Of a DNA stretch of 64,000 nucleotides, positions 1 to 11,206 are shown piece by piece. This DNA comes from Agroathelia rolfsii (Eukaryota > Basidiomycota > Agaricomycetes > Amylocorticiales > Amylocorticiaceae). The notes beneath the pieces were generated by a model. That model saw only the letters and a program-made list of their open reading frames with translations. It was not told the origin of the DNA and made no database searches. A program made the translations under genes and the position numbers. Position 1 is the first letter of the stretch. Each line of letters opens with the position of its first letter. Location: contig JABRWF010000007.1 of the NCBI GenBank assembly GCA_018343915.1, forward strand, positions 3,348,001-3,412,000, written 5' to 3'.

Positions 1-117
1 CTAAAGAGTCACGTGGACTGTGACACATACTTGTGACATCCTACAGAAGTATTGATGTTACAGCTTGAACTTGTTTCAAGTCACAATTCCGGGTCTGTTC
101 ACGAGTTACTTGCTGGC

Positions 118-1768
118 ATGTCGATAATTTACAACATTCGCAATACTCGTTATATTCGCAAAGTGCCCACTGCGAGGCTTCCTACCTATGAGAACCGCCG
201 ATGCTTCACGGTACTCGCTCTTGAATCCTCTGCTGACGATACTTGTGCTGCCGTCGTCTCTTCCGACCGCCGTATACTCTCGAACGTAGTTATTAAGCAG
301 AATCATGTGTGAGCTCTTCGATGCATTCGAGACGAACGGCCTTGTACGAACCCCAGATTTTGCAGACATGAAGGTCCTTCGGCACTTCTTGCTCTCTCCC
401 ATACATATGATTGAAAAGGTCGAAAGCTCACGATACAACTTGAAGGCTATGGCGGCATTTACCCTTGGGCAGCCATAGACGCTCATCAAAAAAATATGGT
501 TGGAACTGGCTATTCAGACAGGTCTTCGGTTTTCTGACGTCTTTCATCAAGCCCAGAGCTGTTAAGCGCGCTCTAGATATGGCTAGCTTGAAAGCAGCAG
601 ATGTTGACGGGGTTGCTTTCACGCGTGGTCCAGGTACATGCATCCTCTTTGCAAACACGATCTTCCCACTGAATTAAAAAAAACCAGGCATGGGAGGTTG
701 CCTTAGGTTGCTACTCAAATTCTCAAAGAAAGAGCAACAACTCACGTTTCGTTCTCTTAGCGTCTGTGTCAACTCAGCCAAAACATTGGCCGCCGCACTG
801 GACAAGCCCATTGTTGGTGTTCATCACATGGTGTGTGCTGTGGATACGAAATCTCTTGATGTGACATGATGCTCACCTCACAGAGAAGCAAGCACATGCC
901 TTAACTCCCTTCCTGACATTACCCTTCTCTGAAATTCCTGAATATCCCTTCTTGACCCTCCTTGTATCGGGTGGTCACACATTAATCTTGCTCGCCACGT
1001 CGCCCACCTCTTTTCAGACACTCGCTACCACAGGAGACGAAAGTATTGGAAGGACATTCGATAAAGTATCTCGAATGCTTGGCCTTACATGGTCTGAATT
1101 GGGCCTAGGCGCAGCTTTAGAGCGCTTCTGCACCGAGAAGGACGATCTCCAAGCCTCCACAGCCTCCGAGATCCCCGTGATGCCTAGCCCTGCTCGAGGT
1201 CAGCTGGCATTCTCATTTTCGTCGTACCACTCCACCATCGAGCGTTATTTGCGCCTGAATGGAGGTGTAGAGGCGCTGGACGTTGCAACCAAACGTGCTT
1301 TGGCACGCTCATTCCAGACGGCCGCTGTACAGCAGCTGGAAAAGAAGCTTTTGCTCGCTTTTCGATGGTGTGAACAGCGAGGCATTAGAATCAACCATGT
1401 TGTAGCTAGCGGGGGCGTGGCCAGTAATTCTTTTCTCAGAGAAAGGTTGGTTAACTCATGCATTGGCTTCTCGTCATCAAAAATGCCTATTTATATACCC
1501 ATTTATGATTATTTTACAGGCTGCAGAGGTGTCTCGAGGAGGACAGACCTGAAGGCCCGGCACGTATTGCATATCCACCCGCATCACTCTGCACAGGTTT
1601 ATTTGTTCATCAGATTTACGCCGTCTGCCATATCTTCTGACTATGATCCTCGCAGATAATGCCGCTATGATTGCATGGGCGTCAATGCATAGGTTTTTGG
1701 CTGGAGATCATGATGATTACTCTATTGGGCCACGATCCAAATGGAGTATTGACGATTTACAGGATTAA
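118..1768 (+). CDS. QRI7: Mitochondrial tRNA N6-adenosine threonylcarbamoyltransferase (Qri7/OSGEPL1), 8 exons
   Basis: TsaD/Kae1/Qri7 family: transfers the threonylcarbamoyl group to A37 of ANN-decoding tRNAs; the Qri7 branch works alone in mitochondria. Read chain: 118-306, 427-521, 557-633, 688-706, 761-830, 889-1445, 1520-1596, 1656-1768, closing in frame at 398 aa (yeast Qri7 is about 407). Seen in order: an Arg-rich, acid-poor N terminus like a mitochondrial presequence, the family start FTVLALESSADDT, YGGIYP, the RGPG loop, the metal-binding GVHHM...QAHA pair, LVSGGHT, DESIGRTFDKVSRMLG, VASGGVASN and the closing CTDNAAMIAWA. I chose ATG 118 because the presequence starts there; an in-frame ATG at 55 would add 21 residues. 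Least certain are the first intron (120 nt, long for this locus) and the third exon border (35-nt intron). Exon 4 is only 19 nt. The gene looks intact. Confidence 0.88.
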
Positions 1769-2619
1769 CTATATTTTGCACATCTATTGGTATTATACTA
1801 GAATAGCGCCTCAGTACCATATAATTTGAAGTAAAAAAATTAGCCCATCTTATGGTTATGTGTATGAGGGCTGCCTAATATGTGCGCAGTCAACGCCTGA
1901 TGTGTGAGAAAGAGGGCATGGCGCCGCATGGGTGAGTGAGTCATTTCTAACTGCGTCGGTTACTAATTCGAGTCGACGGTTACTTGACAGCCTGTCAATC
2001 GACCAAAATGCAGAAATCACTACTATGCCGGCGATCCATACAATACTTATACTCTAGGTGAGAGTCTTGTTTTCGATAACAGTGAAACAAACTTGAAATA
2101 CAAGCACGTAACAGTTGCTATCTTTCACAACAGAAGCATCTATCTCGGAGAATTCCCATATCTGGGAGAGAAGGGCCAGTTACTTACATAATCGGCGCTA
2201 CGGGTCTCACAGCAGCCGCGATCATGATGACTCGAAAGAGTGGCAGTACTCCTGAACGACTGCCCGACAGAGTGAAACAGAAGCTTCGTCGCCCATGGAA
2301 CTACTAGTTAAACGCCTGATCAGGCCCCTGCGGCTCCGAATGTGATTCGGACTTGGATGTGCATTGACTCATCTACACTTAAGACTAGCACTAGTTGCGC
2401 AGCCACTGCGCATACAACCTTAGATTGCGTATTGCCCTGGTCTCAGGGTTTGTCTTGCCCCGGTCTTAGGGTTTTACTGTTTCTCATCGTCATATATAAT
2501 GACTCTCAAAGCTGTGGGATGTAACCATCATCGTCACCTGCAAACAGGCCCATAGCGCTTGAGCTTCTGCATTGCTCCCAACAACTATTCCCAACCACCT
2601 GCTACATACTTCTCATTCA
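1769..2619. other. Intergenic region
   Basis: No convincing coding sequence. Near 2430-2475 a short stretch repeats imperfectly (the words GGTCTCAGGGTTT and GGTCTTAGGGTTT); I attach no function to it. The last few hundred bases presumably hold the promoter of the next gene. Confidence 0.5.
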
Positions 2620-3244
2620 ATGAGCACTGTATCCTATATGCACGCCTCTGGCTCTTTTGCCTCCTACACTACCACTAAAAGCGCGTCTTCGAACCGCTCT
2701 TCCATGTCGCTGATGTCTAGCGCATCGTCAAAAGATTACTCCTCTGCCTTCGCCGACCTCCAATCGACATACGGTTTCGGTGGGAGTGTTCCCAGTGTGC
2801 CATCATCTTCGAAAAAGCAGGCGAAGCAAACGTCACCGTCACAGTCCAAACCAACCCACAAGATTGCGCATGTCGTCTTTCCCTCGCCTAAGTCTCCTGA
2901 AGCGCGAGAGAAGGACTATTCGTCAGCCTTCGGACAACTCCAAAGTCAATACGGACTTGGTGGTGGTATGCCCCAGCCCAGTGTTGCACATACATCCATG
3001 GAATCAAAGTCATCGAAGGAGGTCTCTCTACTTGCAATGCCCACGCAATCCGGCAGTGGTGCTAAGGACTACGAGAGAGCGTTTGGACAGCTCTCTTCAT
3101 CATATGGTTTTACCGGGGGTGTGCCTGTGATTGAACAAAGAACGAAAACCTCGAAAACCTCTTTCTTGTCGGGTAAGTTTTACTAGAATGTAATTCCGAG
3201 CCATATTTAATTTGAACCTGTTAGGTCTTCTCCGGAGATCGTAA
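2620..3244 (+). CDS. Small Ser-rich protein with three KDY...YG..GG.P repeats
   Basis: Two exons, 2620-3172 and 3225-3244, joined by a GTAAGT...TTAG intron, give 190 aa. I do not know a functional name. The protein is rich in Ser, Thr and Lys, has no signal peptide or membrane segment and contains three copies of a 21-residue unit, KDY-x2-AF-x2-L-x3-YG-x2-GG-x-P, at about residues 38-58, 98-118 and 149-169. The linkers are low-complexity Ser/Lys/Pro sequence. The even spacing and conserved aromatic/Gly positions suggest three copies of one short binding motif (inference). The last exon is only 20 nt and adds a basic tail. ATG 2620 is the first Met of the open frame. I have an impression of similar proteins in other Agaricomycetes but cannot verify it here. 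Confidence 0.7.
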
Positions 3245-3729
3245 AATGTCTTCCAGCTTTCCGACGTCTTTGAGTGATGTCACGGTTGTTTGATATAAAA
3301 GGCACGTTTATACGACTGGTGGATTTCCACATGCATGTATATCATGTTCAAGTTTCGCATCTATGTTCATATAATCTCAATTTCAGTTCTTCGCTTGTTT
3401 TTCTCATCATATACACTTTATGTATCCGCATTTTTCTTGATTAAAATGTATTAATCTTGTGACTCCCTCTGTTAATCATGGATATACCAGCGTCTTACAT
3501 TGCTTCAGAATTGGATTTATATTTTCTCGCTGATATAGCTTGTATATCCTAATGCATAATCCCATACCGAGCTCGCTACTTTGAAGATAGTAAAGTCTAG
3601 CGTTCCGCGGCCGCCGACCACCGCCTACTCAAAAAGGAATTGACATGGGCTGCCTTCGAGTCCAACTGAAGAAAATGAAAGAAGACTAATATTTCATCCT
3701 TATCCAATTATTCTTTCAGTTCAATACTG
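3245..3729. other. Convergent intergenic region
   Basis: AT-rich spacer between the convergent KDY-repeat gene and the I66 inhibitor gene. A GC-rich patch near 3604-3630 interrupts it. No coding or repeat structure recognised. Confidence 0.5.
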
Positions 3730-4388
3730 TTAGTCTCGGTACACTGGAACTATTTCGAAGACCTCATTCGGAAAATACTGGGGAGGCAGCGAGCGTGTAG
3801 AAGCCAATGGCCGACACTTGATCTGCAAAATAAGTGAAGCGCAAGATTGTGAGGAAGGTTATTGAGTTATCAATCAAGTTTGATGAGACGGTTTTTACCT
3901 GCTCCTCTGGTTGATCAGGAACTACCCAACCTTGGCGATCCTGACTCAGGGTAGTTATGCTAAAAGAGATGTCGTACTATGGATAACTGGGGTGAAATCA
4001 GAGAATTTTTTCTTTACTTACATATAACGATTTTCTCCATGCTGTGGGACAGCCTCGATACGCCATCCTTCATTCTGAACTGCTTGATCACCTGTGAGCA
4101 ATGCAAAGACAGAATTTTTGATTTCGGCGGTCGGATCGCCTCGAGCTCTGAGAATATATTGATCAGGCTTGTCAGGGCCTTTTGCTTCAATCATCCACTA
4201 TTGAAACCTAAGCAGTGAGTAATCGTGACCTATGAGCTAGTACGACAACTGACCGGGTGCGCTTCACTTTCGCTTTCACGAGGGGCTAAAAGGACGGGCT
4301 TCGGTGTGAGGTCTTGAAGTTCCTCCAAGCTACGACCGATCCTTCTGCCGTCGTTTCGAATGGTGTAGATGCCAGGCTTAAGAACCAT
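3730..4388 (-). CDS. Serine protease inhibitor, I66 (cnispin-like) family
   Basis: Four exons on the minus strand (4254-4388, 4022-4197, 3899-3959, 3730-3822) give 154 aa in frame, the normal size for this mushroom family of beta-trefoil, cytosolic serine protease inhibitors (the cnispin type from Clitocybe nebularis). Family marks seen: the start LKPGIYTIRN, the segment LTPKPVLL, a central WMIEA, GWRIEAVP, GWVVPDQPEEQ and the end LPPQYFPNEVFEIVPV. Introns are 56-76 nt with normal signals. The family blocks trypsin-like proteases and is thought to act in defence against fungus-feeding animals or in control of endogenous proteases; which applies here is unknown. The reactive-site loop cannot be assigned with confidence by eye. 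Start ATG 4388 is the family start. Confidence 0.85.
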
Positions 4389-6683
4389 ACTATACGAGAG
4401 CTTCGAAAGATGGAGATGACTAGTGTTGGTGTACACGCTTACTTTGATCCTCTATAGCTTCAAGCTATTATATATGAGGAGGGTAACATAATTTTAATCG
4501 CTTGGTACTACCCCACTTTACGTCATGGTTTACTGAGACCACTGTCATGGGAGCCGAACAGAATATGGCTAGAAGGGGGAAGTTATGATGGTCTTGGAGC
4601 TCTACATAGGTCTTCTGACAGAGCTTTCGTGGTTAAATCCCAGTACAAAGTAAATAGCACAGAACTTGTATTCTTGAAGTGTGATAAAATACTATACACG
4701 TGCTTCAAGTAGACCTCATATCTACTTGAATCTACTTACATGTACATAAAATAAAACGATCTTTTAGCTTTCAAATTCAGTTTTCATTCAAAACGGCTCC
4801 ACCCCAAGGGGGCATTTTCATTGGCCAAAGATACCCTAAGCGCAATATTCTATACTTTCTTTTTTTTCATCTATTTAACCTAAGTATGTATGTTGTATTG
4901 AATTTTATTCAAAATGAGCAAACTCGAGGTTAATTGTGCTGCATAGGACATGGAATCATGCTTGCATAGGTGTATTGATATAAATTGGAAGTGTACCAAA
5001 ATTTCTATTCTCCAGTATATATGTCATCACTAGCATGCAAAACATCCCCGGGAGATAGACTTCTTGAGATGGAATGCACTGATGTCAGCCATGTCATGTG
5101 GTTATGGAAAACGCAAAGGGCGAAGCTGTTGTCTATTCAAGTCTGAATACTCCTCATTTGTATTATTATCTGTCCTATTGTCTGTATGAAAGGTAGGACG
5201 AAACGTAGCGTGTATAGGAGCGTTCAAACCCAAATTGACAGCGGCTTTGCCTATAATGAGGGTGATGCAAAACGTGACATGAACTCTAAAAATTCAATTG
5301 CGAATATAAGAGCTCCTTAGCCCTCCCAGGTAGACGATAGTAAATATGTGATGATAGCCGACTACTTACACTGGCTCTGTTTACTTCGTGAAGTGATAAA
5401 CCAATGTAACATGTCACTATCCTAGCGATACCGATGTGCTGCCCAATTTGCTCGGGTTCAACTCGAAGGATGAATACTGAATTAATAGAAATAGGTGTCA
5501 CTCATGGCGTCTCTAATGCATGAGTTGAAAGAGCTGCTAGCAGCCTTAGTGATGCGGTTGCTAGAGGAAACGGTTAGCAAAATTGTGATCACGATTGAAA
5601 TTTGGAATGTTGGCACAGTGTTTTGTCGTACTAGCATAAACATATTATGTCTTGAGAAGGTACAAAGCACGCATGTCAGTAGTCCCATGACCAAGAATGC
5701 TTCGGAGGGTCCAAATATAAGTACGTGATCAAGAGAATATTACCATTTGACCAGGAAAAATTGAGTATGTCAACAACTCATCGGTGGGTGTACAGTCATG
5801 TATTACATTTAGTGCCATATAATAAAGCCCTCACTAAATTGCAAGTAATGAAAAAGTATTCCCCTTAACTTACGATTCAGGCTTACCACCTCTTTGAGAG
5901 CTAGTCACAGGGCCCTTATACTGCTACTGGATGCTGAGTCTGGGTCTGGAAGGGAAAGCGTTGAATAAGAGCTCAAATGACGATTGATCAGTGCATCCCA
6001 AATGGCGACGCACGGGAGTCGGTAGCAATTGTCGACTCGTGTCGCATTAGAAAAAAATATGTAACCAAGGGTTTTTCAATGGCTTTGTGACCTTATAACA
6101 TACCTACATACGTAGCTCGCAGAGGGTACATAAACGCGAGCCGTGGAACATTCTAAGAGGGTAGAGTCATGCCAGCCACAGTCATGTGAGTCAAACTCAT
6201 GATAGTCTTAGACAATGGCCGAGACTTTCTGAGGTAACGGAATCAGAGGTTGAGCACCAAGTGCATTAAGCGCCTGTCCAGACAAGTCAGAATATCAAGG
6301 ACACCGCATTGTGTGGCGGTAAGCAGTGACTTTAGACAGAAGAATCAAAATATTGCAAAGTAAAACGGCGAATATATGCGCTCCAAGACATGAATATGAG
6401 ACAATAAAGCCAAAATTGTTTATCGTAATTTCATTGATAGCTCGATTGATACATGAGTGCTACTGCTACGTAAGATTCCTGGCATCCCATCTACAACGCA
6501 ATCATGTAAAGAGTCTGTCTTGGTGAGTATGTTGTAAAAAAACTACGCAAACACCTAGTAGCCAATGATTTGATTCAGTCCCTTGGTAAACCTCCGGTTG
6601 TGTCAAACGCCGACCTTGGTAACGGAATAATTAAGGTCCCAGGTCGACACACCGGTCCACGTCCCCGTTGTCTCGACCTCAAG
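4389..6683. other. Long AT-rich intergenic region
   Basis: About 2.3 kb with only short, unrelated open frames on both strands. None shows a recognisable domain, and adjacent frames do not join through plausible introns into anything I know. It may hold a decayed gene. Confidence 0.4.
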
Positions 6684-7192
6684 CTAAGTCTCCTTGGAGC
6701 GTAGCACAAGCGTATAGGGGACTTGGAGCTGGCCACGCTGAACCGTAGCCACCGCTTTGAAGCTCTGTTCCGGGCCAGCTTTGACCGTCATTGATGATTT
6801 CCACAACTGATTGAATGTGTTGACGTCGCCGAGCTTCCACGACATATCTGTGTATGGCTTGACTTCGAATTTTCCGTTTTCTATAGCTGGGATGCCAGCT
6901 GAAAAGTAACTCAGCATTAGGAAGTGTAGGTGGGGAGACTCAGCAAAGCGCGAGGGTGATGGGATGGTAAAAGCCTTATATTACTATTATACTCGGAGAC
7001 GAGTAACGTACCATTGAACGTAAACCCAGATCCGATCGTAAATCCAGCGGTGTACTCCTATGTAGCAGTCTATGACTGAGTCTCATTAAGTTCAAAGTCC
7101 AATTCCACGTTGCCAGCGTATACGTTGTCATGTCTTTTATAGTGACAGGTTCAAGACTGTAGTTGACTTGGACAAAATCCATGTCTTCGAAG
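6684..7192 (-). pseudogene. Broken aerolysin-like (ETX/MTX2-type) beta-pore-forming protein
   Basis: Minus-strand relic of an aerolysin-like protein. The 3' exon (from about 6914 to 6684) has family features: a hydrophobic GIPAIENG turn after the insertion hairpin, an aromatic SWKLGD stretch and a C-terminal strand ending in VPYTLVLRSK. The 5' part (about 7190 to 7010) has the alternating Ser/Thr hairpin, including FTIGSGFTF. Between them lies a normal-looking intron (GTACGT...TTTCAG). The 5' exon is disabled: its frame changes near 7100, and two in-frame stop codons lie 12 nt apart at 7070-7072 and 7058-7060. No lectin or receptor-binding domain could be traced upstream, where a small foldback element sits. 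Intact relatives are secreted or cytosolic pore formers; this copy is probably inactive. Confidence 0.65.
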
Positions 7193-7204
7193 AGGAACGA
7201 GAGC

Positions 7205-7298
7205 CTATACTTTTGATACTTTCACTTTTCTACTTGTACAAGAACTGACTACTTGTTCTAGAAGTCCACTCATCTTGCACAAGTATCAAAAAGTATAG
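7205..7298. mobile_element. Small foldback element, MITE-like (94 bp)
   Basis: The ends CTATACTTTTGATACTT (7205-7221) and AAGTATCAAAAAGTATAG (7281-7298) are inverted complements with one indel. The interior holds further ACTTGTACAAG-like inverted words. It lies just upstream of the aerolysin-like relic. No clear target-site duplication. Confidence 0.4.
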
Positions 7299-9155
7299 AA
7301 AAAGCAATATGTAATTTTGCTGATGTTTGTCATCATAGATATGGACTTCCCGAAATGGGATGTGTTAATGCCACGTGGCTGGAGAGAAGCAGCGCAAAAT
7401 GCGTTATATATTTCTTGAAGCTTTTGCATCCATGATAGAACCTATAAGACATTTACCCTATTCACTTCATGTATTGAACAGGTCATCTGGGGACAGGACT
7501 ATGCATTATAATAACCGCAGCAGTGTTGATGGTTTGCCCACACCGGCTCAAAACTGGGGTGTCACTTGATGCATCGTGTTGATTGATATAGGATGGATAC
7601 TATTCGTGGCATCACTATTGCATGTTCTATGGAAGCCATTTCAACCTCCTACTATATAGGATTTTTATTGTTATCATAAATGGGACTTGCGACAATAATG
7701 TAGTCGTGTATTTAGAATGTCGGTATTGTACTGTTGTATAGGCATAGTGTTAACTTAAGGTACACAGCACGCGCAGTGAAGCCATAGGCCAGGATATTTT
7801 GGATGATTCCAAAACACAAAAGGGAAATCAAATCATCATTCAAATATAAGAACCCAGGAACGTACACGAAGAAAACTAAGTCTGTCGACAGCTTATCGGA
7901 TGTGCCATTCCCGGATGCTCGGTCAAGCCGTAGAGATGGAGCGGCAATGCAGAACTGCTATTGAGCACATAATTTCATGATTATTCCATTAGTCTTATTG
8001 CGTGCCAAGATCATCATACATGCACAATATCGTGAGATGGTATGCTGCTATGACGTTTCATAATATGCAAGTGGTTCATTCAACCAGGATCGTCCCCGAT
8101 TTCGGCCACCAATTACTCATGCAGTGCATGCGCTTATAGATTGTTAAGCTGCATCAAATTTAGAATTAAATCGAGCCAGGATCTGGAAGCGATAGCATCC
8201 AACATCATATGTGCAAATACTACCAATTTTGAGGTTGAGGCATCATAGGTGATATCATGAGCGTTAAGAAAGGTTTTGGTGTGCCGACACGGTACTAAAT
8301 TAATACACCAGTAGTCAATATGATATGCATCCGTATTCGGTAGGTTCCATACGCATCGTGATACAGAATACTGAACTTGAATGACGATTGTTTGTTCACT
8401 TGCTGTATAAAGACCGAGACATAGATTAAGTTCCAAAATGGATGGGTACCTGCCGGCGTACGTAAGAGAGCAACTCAAAATATGGGACAAACCAATCATG
8501 TCAGACGACCAGACTAGGAAGATGATGCCTGAGCACTAGAATGATTCGCTTGAGCTATGCTGATAGAGTTTACAGAGACGAATATCAAGACCATGTTGTC
8601 GTAAACAAGTAGCAGGGCTTCAGACAGGGTGCCCATCCAACCAATAGTGCTACCAAAAACAATGCAATTCTCATTTGTATCATTTCCCCAAAACGTTACG
8701 GCTTGTTACATACATTTTTGTCAAGATGAAAAGGCTAGCTAACCCGTATGTATAGAGAACAGTGGCCAGCGGCAGTGCACGGAAAAAGCGCCAAGTGTCT
8801 CGCTCTATCAGGTTGAACCTGGGTCATGATTTTCAGGTTTGAGGTATTGTATCGAATTAGACAAGAACAACATTCTGGTACATAATGATTCAGATGAAAG
8901 AAAGCACTTCAGTCTTGTTGAGCACGGAGAGAGTGCTGAGTCCAAACATATGTATAGCAAACTAGCGGTCTAGGAGAGACAGGCCGGCACAGATTAAGTA
9001 ATGCTGGCGCATATCTTTGCAGTACTAGTCTTTATGAGATCTTCCATACAAATGCATTGCTCTTATGATAACGGCGTCATGATGTTCGCCATTTTGAACA
9101 TACAAAGTCTAATTAAGAATACTTCTCCCCACCAAAGATCCATATACATTAGATC
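7299..9155. other. Intergenic region with possible decayed membrane-protein gene
   Basis: No gene I can name. On the minus strand, around 8850-8130, separate frames contain hydrophobic stretches (for example LPLATVLYTYGL near 8760 and a 121-residue open frame at 8134-8499) that could be remains of a multi-pass membrane protein. The pieces do not join cleanly, so I do not call a gene. Confidence 0.3.
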
Positions 9156-11206
9156 CTAAATATTTTCAACCTTAATATTCACCAGCGTCGTAGCCCCCGT
9201 GATAGTACCCTTCCCCTTCATATCCAATAGAGGGATTAAGTGCCATCCGCTTTGGATATGATCAGCGCGGGCACAAAACACAGCCAGGCGAGTGTGTTTG
9301 TTGCCCAAGTCGAGGTCTTGCTCAAGCGCTTGTAAGAGACCAGATTCAAGGGACGAAGGGGATTGGATTACCGTCAGACTAAAGATAACAATTTTAATGT
9401 GAGTAGGGATCATGAGCATAAATGAATGGACGTATCCCTACCGTACGAAGGCCAAAATATCAGCCGAGCACTCCCACTCAAACGTTTGCATCTCCGGCCA
9501 GTCAATGTCTACCCCGGCGGAGCCAAGTTCTGACTCAAATTTGGCGGGCGCTGGTGGGGATAACCAGTTCTGGGCGCCCGTAGTATGGAATAGCTGCGCA
9601 TGAACGAGCGCATGAAACGGCTCGGTGCCCTTGGGCTGGGGGACTTGTAAGATGGAATTACGTGTTAGAGGTTCATTTGTTTATGCGTCCGATCACTGAA
9701 GATTTAAACCTACGAGAGCTAATACCGACGATCTGTCCCGTGATTCTCCATTTCCCACGATCTAATAGCAACGGCCCATTATTGCGCATGAATTCGTCCT
9801 TGAGAACCCATCCGCCAGTGCCGATGAACATAGCTTCGTTAATCTGTCTATGACGATCTGAATTATCTTTAGTAAATTGAAAGTGCAATATAGAAAAAAG
9901 ATATATCACCATATGTCTGCCAATTCAAGGCAGCAAAATGCGACCCGTCTCTCCAGAATTTAACGGGGTCGAGGTTGCTTGACCGGATACGCGTACCGCG
10001 TGGATAAACACGTCGCATATTAGTAATACCCTTCTCAATCAACCCCTTCTTGTTATCTTCAGACTCCTTGTGAAGCGATAACATCGCTGACTCGGATATG
10101 TTGACCAAAAGATGTTTTGGATCCAGTAATCTCTCCAGCAGCCACCCCTTCTTTGGCTTCATGCTGCGGGCATAGAAGCCCAAGGCAGCCAGCTCTGGGG
10201 AGATCTTCGATGCTTCTTCACTCTTCTTGGGTTTGCGACGCCGGTGGAAGGGGAAACCAAGTTCGTTTTCCAGCCTTTCCAGGAAGCCGGGGGCTTCGGC
10301 CTCTTCTGCGGAGGGGCAATCCTCGTCACTTTCAGGCTCCTCGTCTTCCATGTCTTCTTCGAGGCTTTGCGTGCTTGGAGGATAATACTCGACCTTGGAA
10401 GCTTGTAAGTGATCAAACGACAGCTATGATGATTAAAACAAGTAAACACCATTAACAGGATACGACCCTTGAGGTCGCGCGGCGAAACCGTCTCATCATC
10501 GATCCCTTCGAGCTGTTTCCGTACAAGTCTCTCACCCCAAACGCTCTGCATGATATCAACCATCCGCTGCTGCCCACTCGGCGGGACATGGTTCTCCAAG
10601 CTCACGAACACAGGCCAATCGTCATCATTTACAGAATCGGCAATGGCTACGCAGACACTCTCGAATGTGACCGAGGTGCTGAATGTATGACCGTGAGTGA
10701 CGATTACGTCCGTATGGTCCTTGTTTGGCCATGCATCGATCTCGACGCAGCGCGCGCCAGTGGCGAGTGCATGGGTGTAACACCAGGATGATGCACGTCC
10801 GACGATCTGGCGGGCGAGAAGGTATGTGTTGTGGGAGGTTCTGGAAGGTTGTACGTATCAACAAAGTCTATCACACGTGGGTCATCCAATCAGATCACTT
10901 ACGATACATAGTAATGTGTAAGGGGCTGTGAATCATCGACGGGAGGCGGAGAGACGATTGGGGCATTGAGCACAGCTTCAGGGGTCTAGAGTAGGGTAGT
11001 CAGCCTTGCCGGAGTGCTCAGCTGACGAAACATGTCTTTACCAAGCCTTGTGAGTTCAGAAAGGCAAGAACATTGGAACTAAGTCTAGTGGAGCTATCCA
11101 ACGGTTTGATATTCAGATGAGTATCAAATGTTAACACTTGGGATGCCGCAGAAATCCATTGATCGTCAGCATTATATTCGGTCATGTTTTCGTCTTGATA
11201 GCTCAT
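9156..11206 (-). CDS. PLC1: Phosphatidylinositol-specific phospholipase C (X, Y and C2 domains)
   Basis: Seven exons (11042-11206, 10903-10985, 10450-10840, 9910-10393, 9726-9857, 9442-9643, 9156-9378) give 559 aa in frame. The enzyme cleaves PI(4,5)P2 to IP3 and diacylglycerol at the membrane, using calcium. X domain (about 76-215): STSHNTYLLARQIVG with catalytic His86, Ca-ligand positions in CVEIDAW (Glu116, Asp118), second catalytic His132 in THGHTF, then FVSLENH and VSPRDLKGRILLM. An acidic X-Y linker follows. Y domain: LGFYARSMKPKKG, MRRVYPRGTRIRSSN, KFWRDGSHFAALNWQTY. A C2 domain follows, with SGWHLIPLLDMKG near the end. It resembles the delta type but is short: no PH domain is visible, and only a stub precedes the X domain (possible EF-hand remnant). 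Start ATG 11206 begins the first exon. No defects seen. Confidence 0.9.

Noticed and set aside
8134..8499. 121-codon minus-strand frame as a gene
   Set aside because: Hydrophobic patches only; no start context, splice partners or family motif that I can defend.
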